A stretch of 64,000 nt of DNA from Scolanthus callimorphus (taxonomy: Eukaryota; Cnidaria; Anthozoa; Actiniaria; Edwardsiidae): the NCBI GenBank assembly GCA_033964015.1, contig CM066917.1, forward strand, positions 25,451,951 through 25,515,950, written 5' to 3'. The position numbers and the translations under genes are program-made. Shown piece by piece: positions 51,283 to 61,389 of the stretch; position 1 is the stretch's first letter; every line of letters starts with the position of its first letter. Under the pieces are notes generated by a model. That model had not been told where the DNA came from. It did no database searches and worked only from the letters and a program-made list of their open reading frames with translations.

Positions 51283-53058
51283 ATGTCGAGTAAAAAGTAC
51301 AAGCAAGTTGACTGGGCTAAAATTGCAAATGCTTTGCCCAAACCGAAAAGACTTCACTTGGAGAAAGATGAATCCGATGGACTTTTTCACTGCCTAGTGC
51401 AGGCTTGCGATCACGATGGTTTTGGGACTCAAAGAGGCTGCAGGAAACACGTAACTAGAAAGCACGGTTGGTTCTTCTATTTTGATCATAAACCAAGCAA
51501 TTCAGAAATTGAGGCTAGTCAAGTTCACGACTGTAATGAAAACGCAAAGAAATCCGAATCCACCAGCGCAAGCAAATCGATTCCAACCTTTGAAGCATCA
51601 GGTGCAATTGCTAAAGAATTCCTTTCTTGGCTCACTGGGAGTGGCGGGGGGTGCAAGAGCGATCGAAAAGCTCAACAAACTGTCAGTAAATGCCTTAAGT
51701 TTCTCAGATTTTGTTGTGATGACGAAGACGAACTGACTTGGAAAAATGTCGACTATAGCTTATGCTCTCCTAACCTTCTCTTTAAATTTGCTGATACGAT
51801 GCAGGACACGTGGAGCCTTGGACATGCTGGACGTTTAGGATACCTGGACGCTATTGGGGAGCTAGTGCAATTCCGAAAAGTTAGCGAAGGGTTGTCGGAA
51901 ACAGTGGCGAGAGGTTTGTCAGTCACCGAGACGTACTTGAAAAGAGTTCGAAGAACAGTGTCGAAGATGATGAGATTGCAGTGGACCAGCGATCTGGACA
52001 TCGATGTTTTAGAAGCCAAGGGTCACTGGGCATCGCTCGACGAACTACTGGAAGTTGTCTCTTACTACCTTCCTCGATATGAAGAAGTGCTCAAGAAATG
52101 CAGGGACAAACCAGGTAGTGTTTGCTCGGGGGGTTTATCGTTTGCCACAAAATTTCTTGCCGTCTACTTGTTTATCAAGGTAAAGGGATCCCGACCTATG
52201 ACGTATCAGTACCTCACAGTTGACATGGTTCGCACAGCGAAAACAAATGGGGGATTCATTGACCAGAAAATGTTTAAAACGGCAGGGAAATACGGTTTTG
52301 ACTCGCTCCTTTTGACCGACACTAACATGAAAGTTTTGGATGGATATATCAATCATATTCGCCCTCTGCAGAAACCAGCTTGCAATTACGTGCTAATGAC
52401 GAGAAACGGAGGGCAGCACAACAAGCTCGGTGAGCTCATGAGTAAACTGGTCTTCGATGCCATTGGAAAGTACGTTCATCCGACGCGCTATCGACAGATC
52501 GTCGAGACTGCAAGTTCCAACCAGCTTAGCGCAAGAGAGCAAGACTCGGTTTCAGAGGATCAAAAACACAGCTCGGTTGTAGCAAGAGTGCATTATCAAA
52601 AGCAAAGATCTCGAGAGGTCGCAACGAAGGCGCGCCAATGCTTGGATAAACTACATGGCGACAAGGGAACAAAGCTGGAACAAGATGTGATTTCAAGGCT
52701 TTCAGACATCTCGTCAGCCTCCTCTCAAGAACAGGATCCGCACCATCTGTCCAGCGGTTCTACAGAAGAAGTAGAAAGTGCAGAGGAGGCGTTGCCACTA
52801 AAACGTGAGTGCAATTTCAATAAAATGCCAAGACTTTCACGCCAGCGCACTTTCAAAGTGGCGAACATCGATCGTACATGCAATAGAAAAAAGGCCATGT
52901 TGTTCACCCAAGACGAGGACAAATATCTCAAGGCCGGATTGAAAAGGTACGGGTATGGGCAGTGGACAGCCATTCTAAGAGATTCCGAGTTTCATTTCCA
53001 GAAAGGGAGGTCCCCAGACTCGTTGAAAAAGAGAGCGATCGCCAAGTTTCGCCAATAG
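51283..53058 (+). CDS. Tyrosine recombinase with C2H2 finger and TRF-like Myb domain, unit B
   Basis: 591 aa, likely the integrase/resolvase of the element. An N-terminal C2H2-like finger has C37, C42, H56 and H61. A helical middle (about 100-280) fits a core-binding domain. The catalytic domain has R304 (KGSRPMTYQYLTV), H399-x-x-R402 (HPTR), H429 and nucleophile Y438; the H-to-Y distance of 9 residues is the one seen in XerC/XerD (GHSS...Y pattern). A candidate catalytic Lys lies around 320-336. Residues 535-591 form a Myb/SANT domain with the TRF telobox flavour (GLKRYGYGQWTAIL, W561). The start Met is in good context, and a CAG/GTAAGT just upstream could mark a 5' UTR intron. Nearest known relatives by architecture are Crypton-type recombinases, but the Myb and the partner genes are unlike textbook Cryptons. 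Confidence 0.88.
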   Translation: MSSKKYKQVDWAKIANALPKPKRLHLEKDESDGLFHCLVQACDHDGFGTQRGCRKHVTRKHGWFFYFDHKPSNSEIEASQVHDCNENAKKSESTSASKSIPTFEASGAIAKEFLSWLTGSGGGCKSDRKAQQTVSKCLKFLRFCCDDEDELTWKNVDYSLCSPNLLFKFADTMQDTWSLGHAGRLGYLDAIGELVQFRKVSEGLSETVARGLSVTETYLKRVRRTVSKMMRLQWTSDLDIDVLEAKGHWASLDELLEVVSYYLPRYEEVLKKCRDKPGSVCSGGLSFATKFLAVYLFIKVKGSRPMTYQYLTVDMVRTAKTNGGFIDQKMFKTAGKYGFDSLLLTDTNMKVLDGYINHIRPLQKPACNYVLMTRNGGQHNKLGELMSKLVFDAIGKYVHPTRYRQIVETASSNQLSAREQDSVSEDQKHSSVVARVHYQKQRSREVATKARQCLDKLHGDKGTKLEQDVISRLSDISSASSQEQDPHHLSSGSTEEVESAEEALPLKRECNFNKMPRLSRQRTFKVANIDRTCNRKKAMLFTQDEDKYLKAGLKRYGYGQWTAILRDSEFHFQKGRSPDSLKKRAIAKFRQ

Positions 53059-53085
53059 TGTAGAGTTGGAATTTATTAAAGCTTA

Positions 53086-53095
53086 TTTTGGCGCC
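53086..53095 (+). promoter_or_regulatory. E2F-like site upstream of the cyclin gene, unit B
   Basis: TTTTGGCGCC, same context as 42981-42990, 118 bases before the cyclin start. It is suggestive of S-phase expression, but short. Confidence 0.3.
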
Positions 53096-53212
53096 CTTTC
53101 CCTTATTGGGACGCTGCTAACCCTTTGCATGCCGGTAGTCAGCGCGAAACTATTAGAGCTGTAACTTTTTGCGTGTTAGGCCTCATTTGCTGTTGAACGC
53201 CGAGGAGCTCAG

Positions 53213-53575
53213 ATGGACGCTGTTATTGATAAGCATCCCGAGTTGTCGCTACGAGATATCAAATTTGCTGGAGAGTTTATACGTGGAGTTTGCGTTTCCA
53301 GCTTTCCAACATCAACGGCCAGTTTGGCGGAAAGTTTGCTCTGGCGCCATTTAAACCGGACAAGAAACCGAAAAAAGTCTACTCTAAGGGAGCTGATCTT
53401 GGCGTGTCTGTTCATTGCCATCAAACTGGAAAACAGTGATATCGAAAGAACCTCCTTATTTATGGACATGGTTTCTACACCGGTGCCAAAAACAGATATC
53501 ATAGAGGAGGAGCTTAAAGTACTGGAATCAGTGAATTGGAGGCCCCTGGAATATTACGACATGATAGGACTTTAA
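53213..53575 (+). CDS. Cyclin-fold protein, 120 aa, unit B
   Basis: A single truncated cyclin box. Helix-3-like LACLFIAIKLE at residues 63-73 corresponds to the cyclin ACLxIAxKxEE signature, and EEELKVLESVNWRPLEYY at 98-115 corresponds to the helix-5 motif (E..VL..L.W.L) that ends a cyclin N-lobe. The N-terminal 35 residues (KHPELSLRDIKFAGEF) may be the entry helix. Inferred role: bind and direct a host cyclin-dependent kinase, either to push cells into S phase or to tie element replication to it. The family normally has about 250-400 aa with two lobes; here only one lobe exists. It lies downstream of the recombinase, convergent with the helicase gene. Unit C keeps the same length and motifs despite DNA divergence, so the protein is under selection. 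Confidence 0.7.
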   Translation: MDAVIDKHPELSLRDIKFAGEFIRGVCVSSFPTSTASLAESLLWRHLNRTRNRKKSTLRELILACLFIAIKLENSDIERTSLFMDMVSTPVPKTDIIEEELKVLESVNWRPLEYYDMIGL

Positions 53576-53715
53576 TAATAGCTCAGTGCTCATTGTGAGA
53601 AAAGCTCAATAAAATATTTTCACGCGTATTTCAATGCTCTGCTCAATTTACTTAAATTCGTTTTAACAACATTTCGTTTTACAACAATCTCGATTCGTTT
53701 TAGCCACTTTTCAGT

Positions 53716-56700
53716 TTACATTGCTTTATTGAAAAAATTTCCGATTTGCGTTTGACCCCGAGGCAGCTTGCTGGAAGGCCTTGCTTTCTTCGTCTTAACG
53801 GGTTGGGATCGAACTTTGATCCCGCCCCACGCCTGCGACGACGTGTAATCCTCGAACGGCGCCCCTCTTTTTCTGCTAGGTGACTCGCGCAGTAGACCTT
53901 CCGCTGTCAAAATGGACTGACTTGGAGGCGTTTCCACTATGTCTCCTTCAGCAAATCCACTTGACACAAGTGACTCCGGTATTTCTGATAATCAAACAAC
54001 GGATTATAACAGTTTAACACATGGTCTTTTCTATGCAAAGTTTAAGAAATCGAGAAAATGTTTGGCATAACATTAACGGGACTAACCTATTTCTTTCTCG
54101 CGGCTCATCATCGGTGGCTGATGTAGATCGCCTTCGTCCTCGTCGCTTTCTTTCTCGCCGTCGCTTTCACCACCCTGACGTCCGGGGGGATACGGCAAGG
54201 GATCCCACGGGCTTATGATCTCTTCCACTTGATCTTCGCTCACCCATTTCATCGCAAGTGCTGTTTTCTTTCGCTCTTGTAGAACGTACTTCTTCAAGCC
54301 TGGTATGTTCTCTTCATTAAAGCGCAGGCGAAGAGACTCGGACGCCACTTCCATCCTGTATCGAAGGGCCTGCTTGACGTCGTGAACGGGACACTCGTGC
54401 TCTTGTTTCTGAAGTTCTCGCAACTCCCTCTCTTTTCCAACCACCCAAGGGATCTTGAAATAACTGTCCGCCTTTTCCTTGGCCTCCTTCGCTTCATTTT
54501 CCCGCTTTCCTTCATCTCGCTGTCTTTGGCATTCCGAAGCAGCCCGTTCAAGCTGGGAAGGGAGTTCTTCGATTGGGTTAGATGGTAGGAAATCTGTCAC
54601 TAAATCTTGATCCACGCCGAGTTCAATCAGGTAACGTCGCCTTCTCTCGCGTTGCCCCGCATGCATTTGTCTCACAGATTGCCTCACCTCGTCTACTGTT
54701 TCTTGAGCACAGCTTGCCATGGCCTCTATCATTCTCGCTTTCCCAAAGTCCAGCTCTGATAGGCTTTTTGATTTTGCTCTCTCGAGAGCGTCTACGCGAT
54801 CAGTGAGTTGTGTGTCGACCAAAACGTCGTCGGCGTCTTCTTCGGGCTCCTCTTCTTCGGACTCCTCTTCCTCCTCTTCGTTTAGATCGTCTAGAATGGA
54901 GTAAGCAAAACAGCTCGATACAAGTTCTCAAATTATTAGGTGTCTTTTTACCCTTCAAGTCACAGCAAACTACTTCAGATGTTCTATTTCACTCAATCCA
55001 ATGCTGAAAAAAAAACTATTAAAAAACATACCTTCTTGGTCCCCCTCGTCATCAGATGATTCTTGGCGTCCTTCGTTCCCTTGACCGTGATCCAGTGTAT
55101 GCTCGAAGATATTCCGAAGTTCTGAGGTCGTCAATCCTCGCTGCCCGTAGCTCACGTCACGTTCATCATCTTCAGAATCAGCACATCTTCGTGCCATGCT
55201 CGTTGCCCATACGATGCAATGCATAGGGTGTTCTCTAATCCAACGTGCAGCTTTACTCGACACGTTTGGAAGCGCCTTAAAGTAGTATTTCTTCAACCTA
55301 GAAAATGGAACGACAACTTTAAGCCACTAATCGTCTACGATTTTCCAAAAGTGGTCTCTGATTCACCAGCCAATTTCAGATTAGCAATCGACCAAAGTTG
55401 AGAATAACCTACTTTTAAGATTGATAGTGGAAATAGACGCAAGGGACTATGATAAAATAGAGTAATTACCTGTTGTTCATGGCTTGATTGTCCACATCCT
55501 CGCCAAAGTTGAGCTCTTTTTGTGCTGTTATGAATATGGGTGCACGACTGATGAAGGGCTTTGCCGTCTTGTACTTTGTGTCGTGTGCTGATAAACCTCC
55601 CTGTAATAACACCTTCCAATCATCCAGATCCATCAACGACACTGTCGCTTCATCAAGGTTAATTAGTTGCGTGCTTTCGTCGATTAGAGCTTTGTTGAAC
55701 TGGCGCTGCTTCACGATTTTTGCCACTCTCGTCTGATCTATGATCTTGGTAGTAGCGAGAAGCACGGACGTCTTGCCACTGTTTGATGGACCAATAAGGC
55801 AAGGGATCTTATCCTTGTGGTCGCGCTTGTTCAGTATGAATAAGTTGAGGAAATCCTTGCATAGCTCGGCTGCCTCTTGCTCGTCCAAACTGTTTTCTAT
55901 TATTTCTCTGAAGTACTTTGGACCTTCCTCGATTTCGTGATCATAAGGGACAAATGCTCTTGTGGATACCTTTCCCACGTCGTGACGATTTATCACACCA
56001 TGAAGAAAACTTTTCGCCTTGAAAGACCAAAACCAGTGGTTCTTTACTTCGACTAGATCGTGATCAATCGTAAATTGCTGTATCGCCTGCGAGTCGGGGT
56101 GCTTCAGTACAGTCAGCAGCTTTGACATATTCTTCAAGAGTCGATCTTTAAACTGTTTGTTCCCTAGGAGGCTGTGTAAGAACTCTTCGATGGAGCATGC
56201 GCGCTGGTACGTGTATGATGCTCCTTCTTGGAGTCGATAAACGTCTCCCTTGTTGACGGCGAAGTTCAGAGTTCTGAGAAATCTCTCCACATCGTTGCAT
56301 AGGACCAGAATCTCGCTACCTAGCATGGGCTGTGCAGCAATATTCTCTTTATCGCCAGATCCTAGTGCTTGAGAATCACGTTCCATGGCCTGAAATACGT
56401 CAATTTGAAGTCCCTTGTCTTTCAATTTCTTTAGACTGGCTTGAAGTAATCCAATGTACTCGGGCTTTATGACAGTCATCCGTACAACTTTGTCTGGACA
56501 CCTTATAATCCTCTCTGTGATGTTCATTCCGCCGTGCGTCAATTCGTCACACAACTCTTGATAACAATGTGAGTATGATTCCTCTAATAAGTCGGCCATA
56601 TACGAGTTCTTATGATCTTTCATCGCTTGGCAGATTTTGTTTAACAGCTCTGAAGAATGCTTGGCCTTGTTTCTGGGGCATGCCCTAGTGGGATTTACTT

Positions 56701-57193
56701 CGACATTGCACTTAAGTAGAGCAGATTGTACTACTGACGGCGAAACTGGTGCCCCATTCACTGATTCAATCGCAATCCAATAGGTGATTGCTGGATATCG
56801 CTTTTTTTCAGAAGCCTCTTTGGCGTGCTGTGACTTCTGGGAACTCGGGACAGAGAATGATTGAGTTGCATCTTCTTCCTCGCTTGAATCTTCGACTTCG
56901 CCTTCCTTTTCGTCATTTTTGCGACTTGACGACTTTGGTTCATATGTGGAAATGGATGAAACGAAAAAACAGACGCCGTTTAAACGCGCCACAGTACTGT
57001 CGCATTCATTTCTCTTCGCCACAATGTCATGCCAAGCTTGGATAATTCCTTGCTTCCCACCCTGAAGTCTCCAAATACATTTCACACCGATGATCGTACA
57101 CCTCTTCTCCACAACCGGTATAATGTTGGCTTGAATTTCTGCTCGAATCACGGAACTGTTCAGTTGGGGATTCGGTCTATTTCGTCCGTACAT
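53716..57193 (-). CDS. Superfamily 3 helicase with C-terminal PIP box, unit B (spliced)
   Basis: Coding exons 55470-57193, 55032-55297, 54087-54890 and 53716-53984 have consensus GT/AG borders and matching phases and give 1,020 aa. SF3 motifs: Walker A GPSNSGKT at 468-475, Walker B LINLDEA at 510-516, motif C with APIFITAQ at 551-558. SF3 enzymes are the hexameric replicative helicases of small DNA viruses and some plasmids or transposons. N-terminal 1-190 is unassigned; an acidic Ser/Glu stretch lies around 100-115. C-terminal to the helicase are two acidic segments, a charged helical or coiled-coil region, and at the very end QTQIGNFF (1009-1016), a canonical PCNA-interacting PIP box. A non-coding first exon (57290 to about 57318) ends in AAG|GTGAGT behind a TATA box. 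The stop overlaps an AATAAA. I infer the replication initiator of the element, recruiting host PCNA. No HUH nickase or primase motif was recognised. Confidence 0.87.
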
Positions 57194-57342
57194 CTGATAA
57201 ATAGCAAAGTATCATGTTAGAAAAATCTTGGACAGAGCGTTTTAGACAACAAATATCGGGTTATAATTTCCAAATGGCAAAGCACTCACCTTCACTTTTC
57301 AGCGCCGTGTACTGGAAGAGATAGGACCGGTTTGGCACCGGC

Positions 57343-57351
57343 ATTTATATA
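57343..57351 (-). promoter_or_regulatory. TATA box of the helicase gene, unit B
   Basis: TATATAAAT on the minus strand, about 60 bases upstream of the first-exon donor at 57290. It sets a likely start near 57,315-57,320. Confidence 0.55.
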
Positions 57352-57370
57352 CACTACAAATAATATATGC

Positions 57371-57867
57371 AAGTATTTCACGTTTGCATCTAGGGAAACA
57401 TGCTGAATTGTTCCATTTCAAAGATATTGATGAACTAGTTGACGTTAAGTGAGAAGTGGTGATGTAACTGAACTAATTAAGGTGCCATGCTTGGGCATTC
57501 CTTTCCAAAAAAAATCTTGCCAATGTCAACTCTTTATACACACCGTTCACGTGTACATCTAGAGAATCATTGTTCAATTGTTGCTCTTAAAAACAAGTTG
57601 ATGTTTTGCGAGAATTGGTGATGTAATTGAACATATTAAGATGCCGTGCGGCTTTCCTTCCAAAACGAATCTCGTTAATGCCGATTCTTTACACAAGCTG
57701 TTCACGTGTTCATTCAGTTCAACTGTATAAGCAAGCAGTTGACGTGTACAGCTTTGAAATATTTGATGAACTGGTATGTTTTGCGAGGAAGTGAATGAGA
57801 AACAAATGACTCGGCATTCCTTCCTAATGAATTTCTTGTCAAATCGGTTACCTTAATTTGACAAAAG
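57371..57867. repeat. Three diverged ~155-bp tandem repeats, unit B
   Basis: Same as 47265-47760, with one extra A in an A-run. Confidence 0.5.
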
Positions 57868-58050
57868 CTTGAGATTCCTAGAAAGGCCGCTGCCAGAGTT
57901 TACATGCAAATACGCATTCTGATCAATTGAAATGTCAGTTAGTTTGCTATTTCCATTTTGCCAAATCAGCTTAAAATCAAGAAACTGCTCTTGATAGAAA
58001 TTATTGGCGTTTTCTAGACTTCATTCTCGAAAGACTTTTTCACTCTATAG

Positions 58051-59556
58051 GGCGTATGGTACTTCCAGTCGTAATGGTCTGTTGTATGATACTTACAGTA
58101 TAATTGATGAACAACAGATCATAATAACTGTAAGTGTCATACACGCTATATCAGTCAAATCAGTCATATCAGTGTTTATTGAAAGAGTTATATATTTTCA
58201 CCTTAAAATTGTTTAAAGAATTTTATCAAACACTGATATGACTGATTTGACTGATATAGCGTGTATGATACTTACAGTATAATTGATTAACAACAGATCA
58301 TAGTTACTGTAAGTATCATACACGCTATATCAGTCAAATCAGTCATATCAGTGTTTATTGAAAGAGATATATATTTTCACCTTAAAATTGTTTAAAGAAT
58401 TTTATCAAACACTGATATGACTGATTTGACTGATATAGCGTGTATGATACTTACAGTATAATTGATTAACAACAGATCATAGTTACTGTAAGTATCATAC
58501 ACGCTATATCAGTCAAATCAGTCATATCAGTGTTTGATAAAATTCTTTAAACAATTTTAAGGTGAAAATATATAACTCTTTCAATAAACACTGATATGAC
58601 TGATTTGACTGATATAGCGTGTATGATACTTACAGTATCTATGATCTGTTGTTAATCAATTATACTATAATAAATTATAATTATTAATTTTCATTAGTAA
58701 TTCATGAATTAATTTAATTTAATAATTATATTAATAATTATAATTTATTATAGTATAATTGATTAACAACAGATCATAGTTACTGTAAGTATCATACACG
58801 CTATATCAGTCAAATCAGTCATATCAGTGTTTGATAAAATTCTTTAAACAATTTTAAGGTGAAAATATATATCTCTTTCAATAAACACTGATATGACTGA
58901 TTTGACTGATATAGTGTGTATGATACTTACAGTATAATTGATTAAAAACAGATCATAATTACTGTAAGTATCATACACACTATATCAGTCAAATCAGTCA
59001 TATCAGTGTTTATTGAAAGAGATATATATTTCACCTTAAAATTGTTTAAAGAATTTTGTCAAACACTGATATGACTGATTTGACTGATATAGTGTGTATG
59101 ATACTTACAGTATAATTGATTAAAAACAGATCATAATTACTGTAAGTATCATACACGCTATATCAGTCAAATCAGTCATATCAGTGTTTTATTGAAGGAG
59201 ATATATATTTTCACCTTAAAATTGTTTAAAGAATTTTATCAAACACTGATATGACTGATTTGACTGATATAGCGTGTATGATACTTACAGTATAATTGAT
59301 TAAAACAGATCATAATTACTGTAAGTATCATACACGCTATATCAGTCAAATCAGTCACATCAGTGTTTGATAAAGTTCTTTAATGAATTTTGAAGGTGAA
59401 AATATTTCTCTCAATAAACACTGATATGACTGATTTGACTGATAAAGCGTGTATGAAACTTCCAGTATCTATGGTCTGTCCATAATATAATATTATAAAA
59501 CAGACCATAGTTACTGGAAGTATCATACACGCTATATCAGTCAAACCCACTGTTTG
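58051..59556. repeat. Palindrome array with AT-rich core, unit B
   Basis: Same structure and same order of linker orientations as in unit A, with the AT-only palindrome at about 58,657-58,757. It differs from A by a few single-base indels in T- or A-runs. Confidence 0.85.
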
Positions 59557-59839
59557 TATATTGAGAATTCGGCTCAGTTGACCACAGGTATCCCGAATAT
59601 GTCAGACTAGACCTTGCATTGGAGAACATACTGAGGAACAAATGTTCCCATCTACCTTGTTCCCTTTAGCCGTGTTCCTTTTCTACTAAACTGTGACTGT
59701 ATTGTGCGATGTCATTGCAATCGAAGCCACTGAAAATATCATGAAAAGTGCATTTACGGTCTCCTTTCCAGACTGGCATTTCTCGGAAGAAATCACTTGT
59801 TTTCGTGATTTAAAAGACCTTCGAAAACCAGGAACAGAT

Positions 59840-59873
59840 ATTTTGGGAAACGATCCCTTACGTTTCCCAAAAT
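59840..59873. other. loxP-like recombination site, B/C junction
   Basis: Arms 59840-59852 and 59861-59873 and spacer ATCCCTTA 59853-59860 are identical to the A/B junction, in the same direction, as required for head-to-tail units. Confidence 0.9.
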
Positions 59874-60025
59874 GAGAGAAACCCGAAATTCTGCTTACTT
59901 GCTTTGAAGTTTGCTGTAAAAGTTGGACTAAAACTAGGTTAGCTTCCAGGGCAGATAACTTGATCGTTTTTTTGGATAAAAACCGAGTTGCACGAGTGCT
60001 ACAATCAGTCAATTGAAAGGGGTCC

Positions 60026-61035
60026 GTTCCTCTATTTTTGTTCCTTTGTTCCTATAATCAAATTAGGAACCAAACAATTGTTCCTTTTCTTAAATATAAG
60101 AACAGCCCTATGCCCACGAATAGGAACACATTTTGCGTTCACAGGAACAAAAGTATCACTGATTAGGAACCAAACGGTCCTTTGTAATAACAAAGGAACG
60201 CATTGTTCCTAAACATAGAAATAAGCTGGGCCTTTTATATACAATTAGGAATTCACGTTCCTAATCATGACGTTCCTTTTTGAAAAAAGGGAACGTTTTG
60301 TTCCCAATAATGTAATCAAATGTGAACCATTGTTCCTTTTCACTACGCTAAGGAACCAACAGTTCCGAACTGCTAAGTTCCTATCTCGATGTTTGGTTCT
60401 CCTTTGAGGTAATTGGGAACACCTGTTCCCATTTACCGAGTTTGACAAGCTCAATCAGGAACTCTTTGTTCCTGAACGCACTCCCAATTAGGAACATTCT
60501 GTTCCCATGACCAAATTGGACCTAACAAAAGGGGAATGTGAAGTTCCTTTGTGTGAAAATAGGGAACGTGCTGTTCCCAATTAAACAGGAATTCTGTTCC
60601 CATGACCAAATTGGACCTAACAAAAGGGGAATGTGAAGTTCCTTTGTGTGAAAATAGGGAACGTGCTGTTCCCAATTAAACAGGAATTCTGTTCCCATGA
60701 CCAAATTGGACCTAACAAAAGGGGAATGTGAAGTTCCTTTGCGTGAAAATAGGGAACGTGCTATTCCCAATTAAACAGGAATTAGGAACAAGGTGGCCCT
60801 AAAAAAGGCAAGACTTTGTTCCCATATGAGCAAACGGGATCATATTGTTCCTTTAGCAATAGGAACATTTTGTTCCACTGCAAAACTATTAAGAACAAAG
60901 AGTTCCTATGATCCACATCGGTCCTTTTCACTAAAGGAACGTGTTGGTCCTAGATATGGATCTTGGGAACAAAGCGTTCCGAATCTAAAAGGAACGCTTT
61001 GTTCCCTTGATGCATATTTGGGAACACAGTGTTCC
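60026..61035. repeat. GGAAC/GTTCC dyad array, unit C
   Basis: Same dyads as in A and B. Substitutions are scattered, but most GGAAC and GTTCC half-sites are kept while the bases between them vary (for example around 60,780-60,960), which is what binding-site selection would give. Confidence 0.83.
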
Positions 61036-61389
61036 TTATACTTTAAAGCGATGGGTAATGTTTTAAAATAAAGACCACAATAACTGACGTAAGATAGGAT
61101 AGGATCGGATCGGTTTAAGCAGGTTTGAGCAAGAACTCCGCCTAAACATGTTAGGGCAAGTTTGTGCACGCTCATTTGATTATGCGCGTCTTCGTCTTTT
61201 TATTGGACAAGATACAGTTAAGTTCCCAAAGGGGCTACAACATGTTCAGGGCAAGCTTGAACACGCTCACTTTATTTGCCTTGCTATTGGCCAATAAGGG
61301 TTTTCGTACTCTAGGGACACACGGATCGTATACAAACAACTGTCAGTTAGGTATATGTTCATTTCTCGCCTAATCTCCGCCCAAGAAAG

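Larger units (their letters stand above)
49754..59856 (+). mobile_element. Unit B of the 10.1-kb element (intact reference copy)
   Basis: Full unit between two perfect 34-bp sites (49733-49766 and 59840-59873). All three genes are open: recombinase 51283-53058, cyclin-fold 53213-53575, helicase exons within 53716-57193. Apart from a few indels and at least one substitution it equals unit A, so the two arose by recent tandem duplication or by rolling-type amplification. No capsid, protease, packaging ATPase or DNA polymerase gene is visible. Confidence 0.92.
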
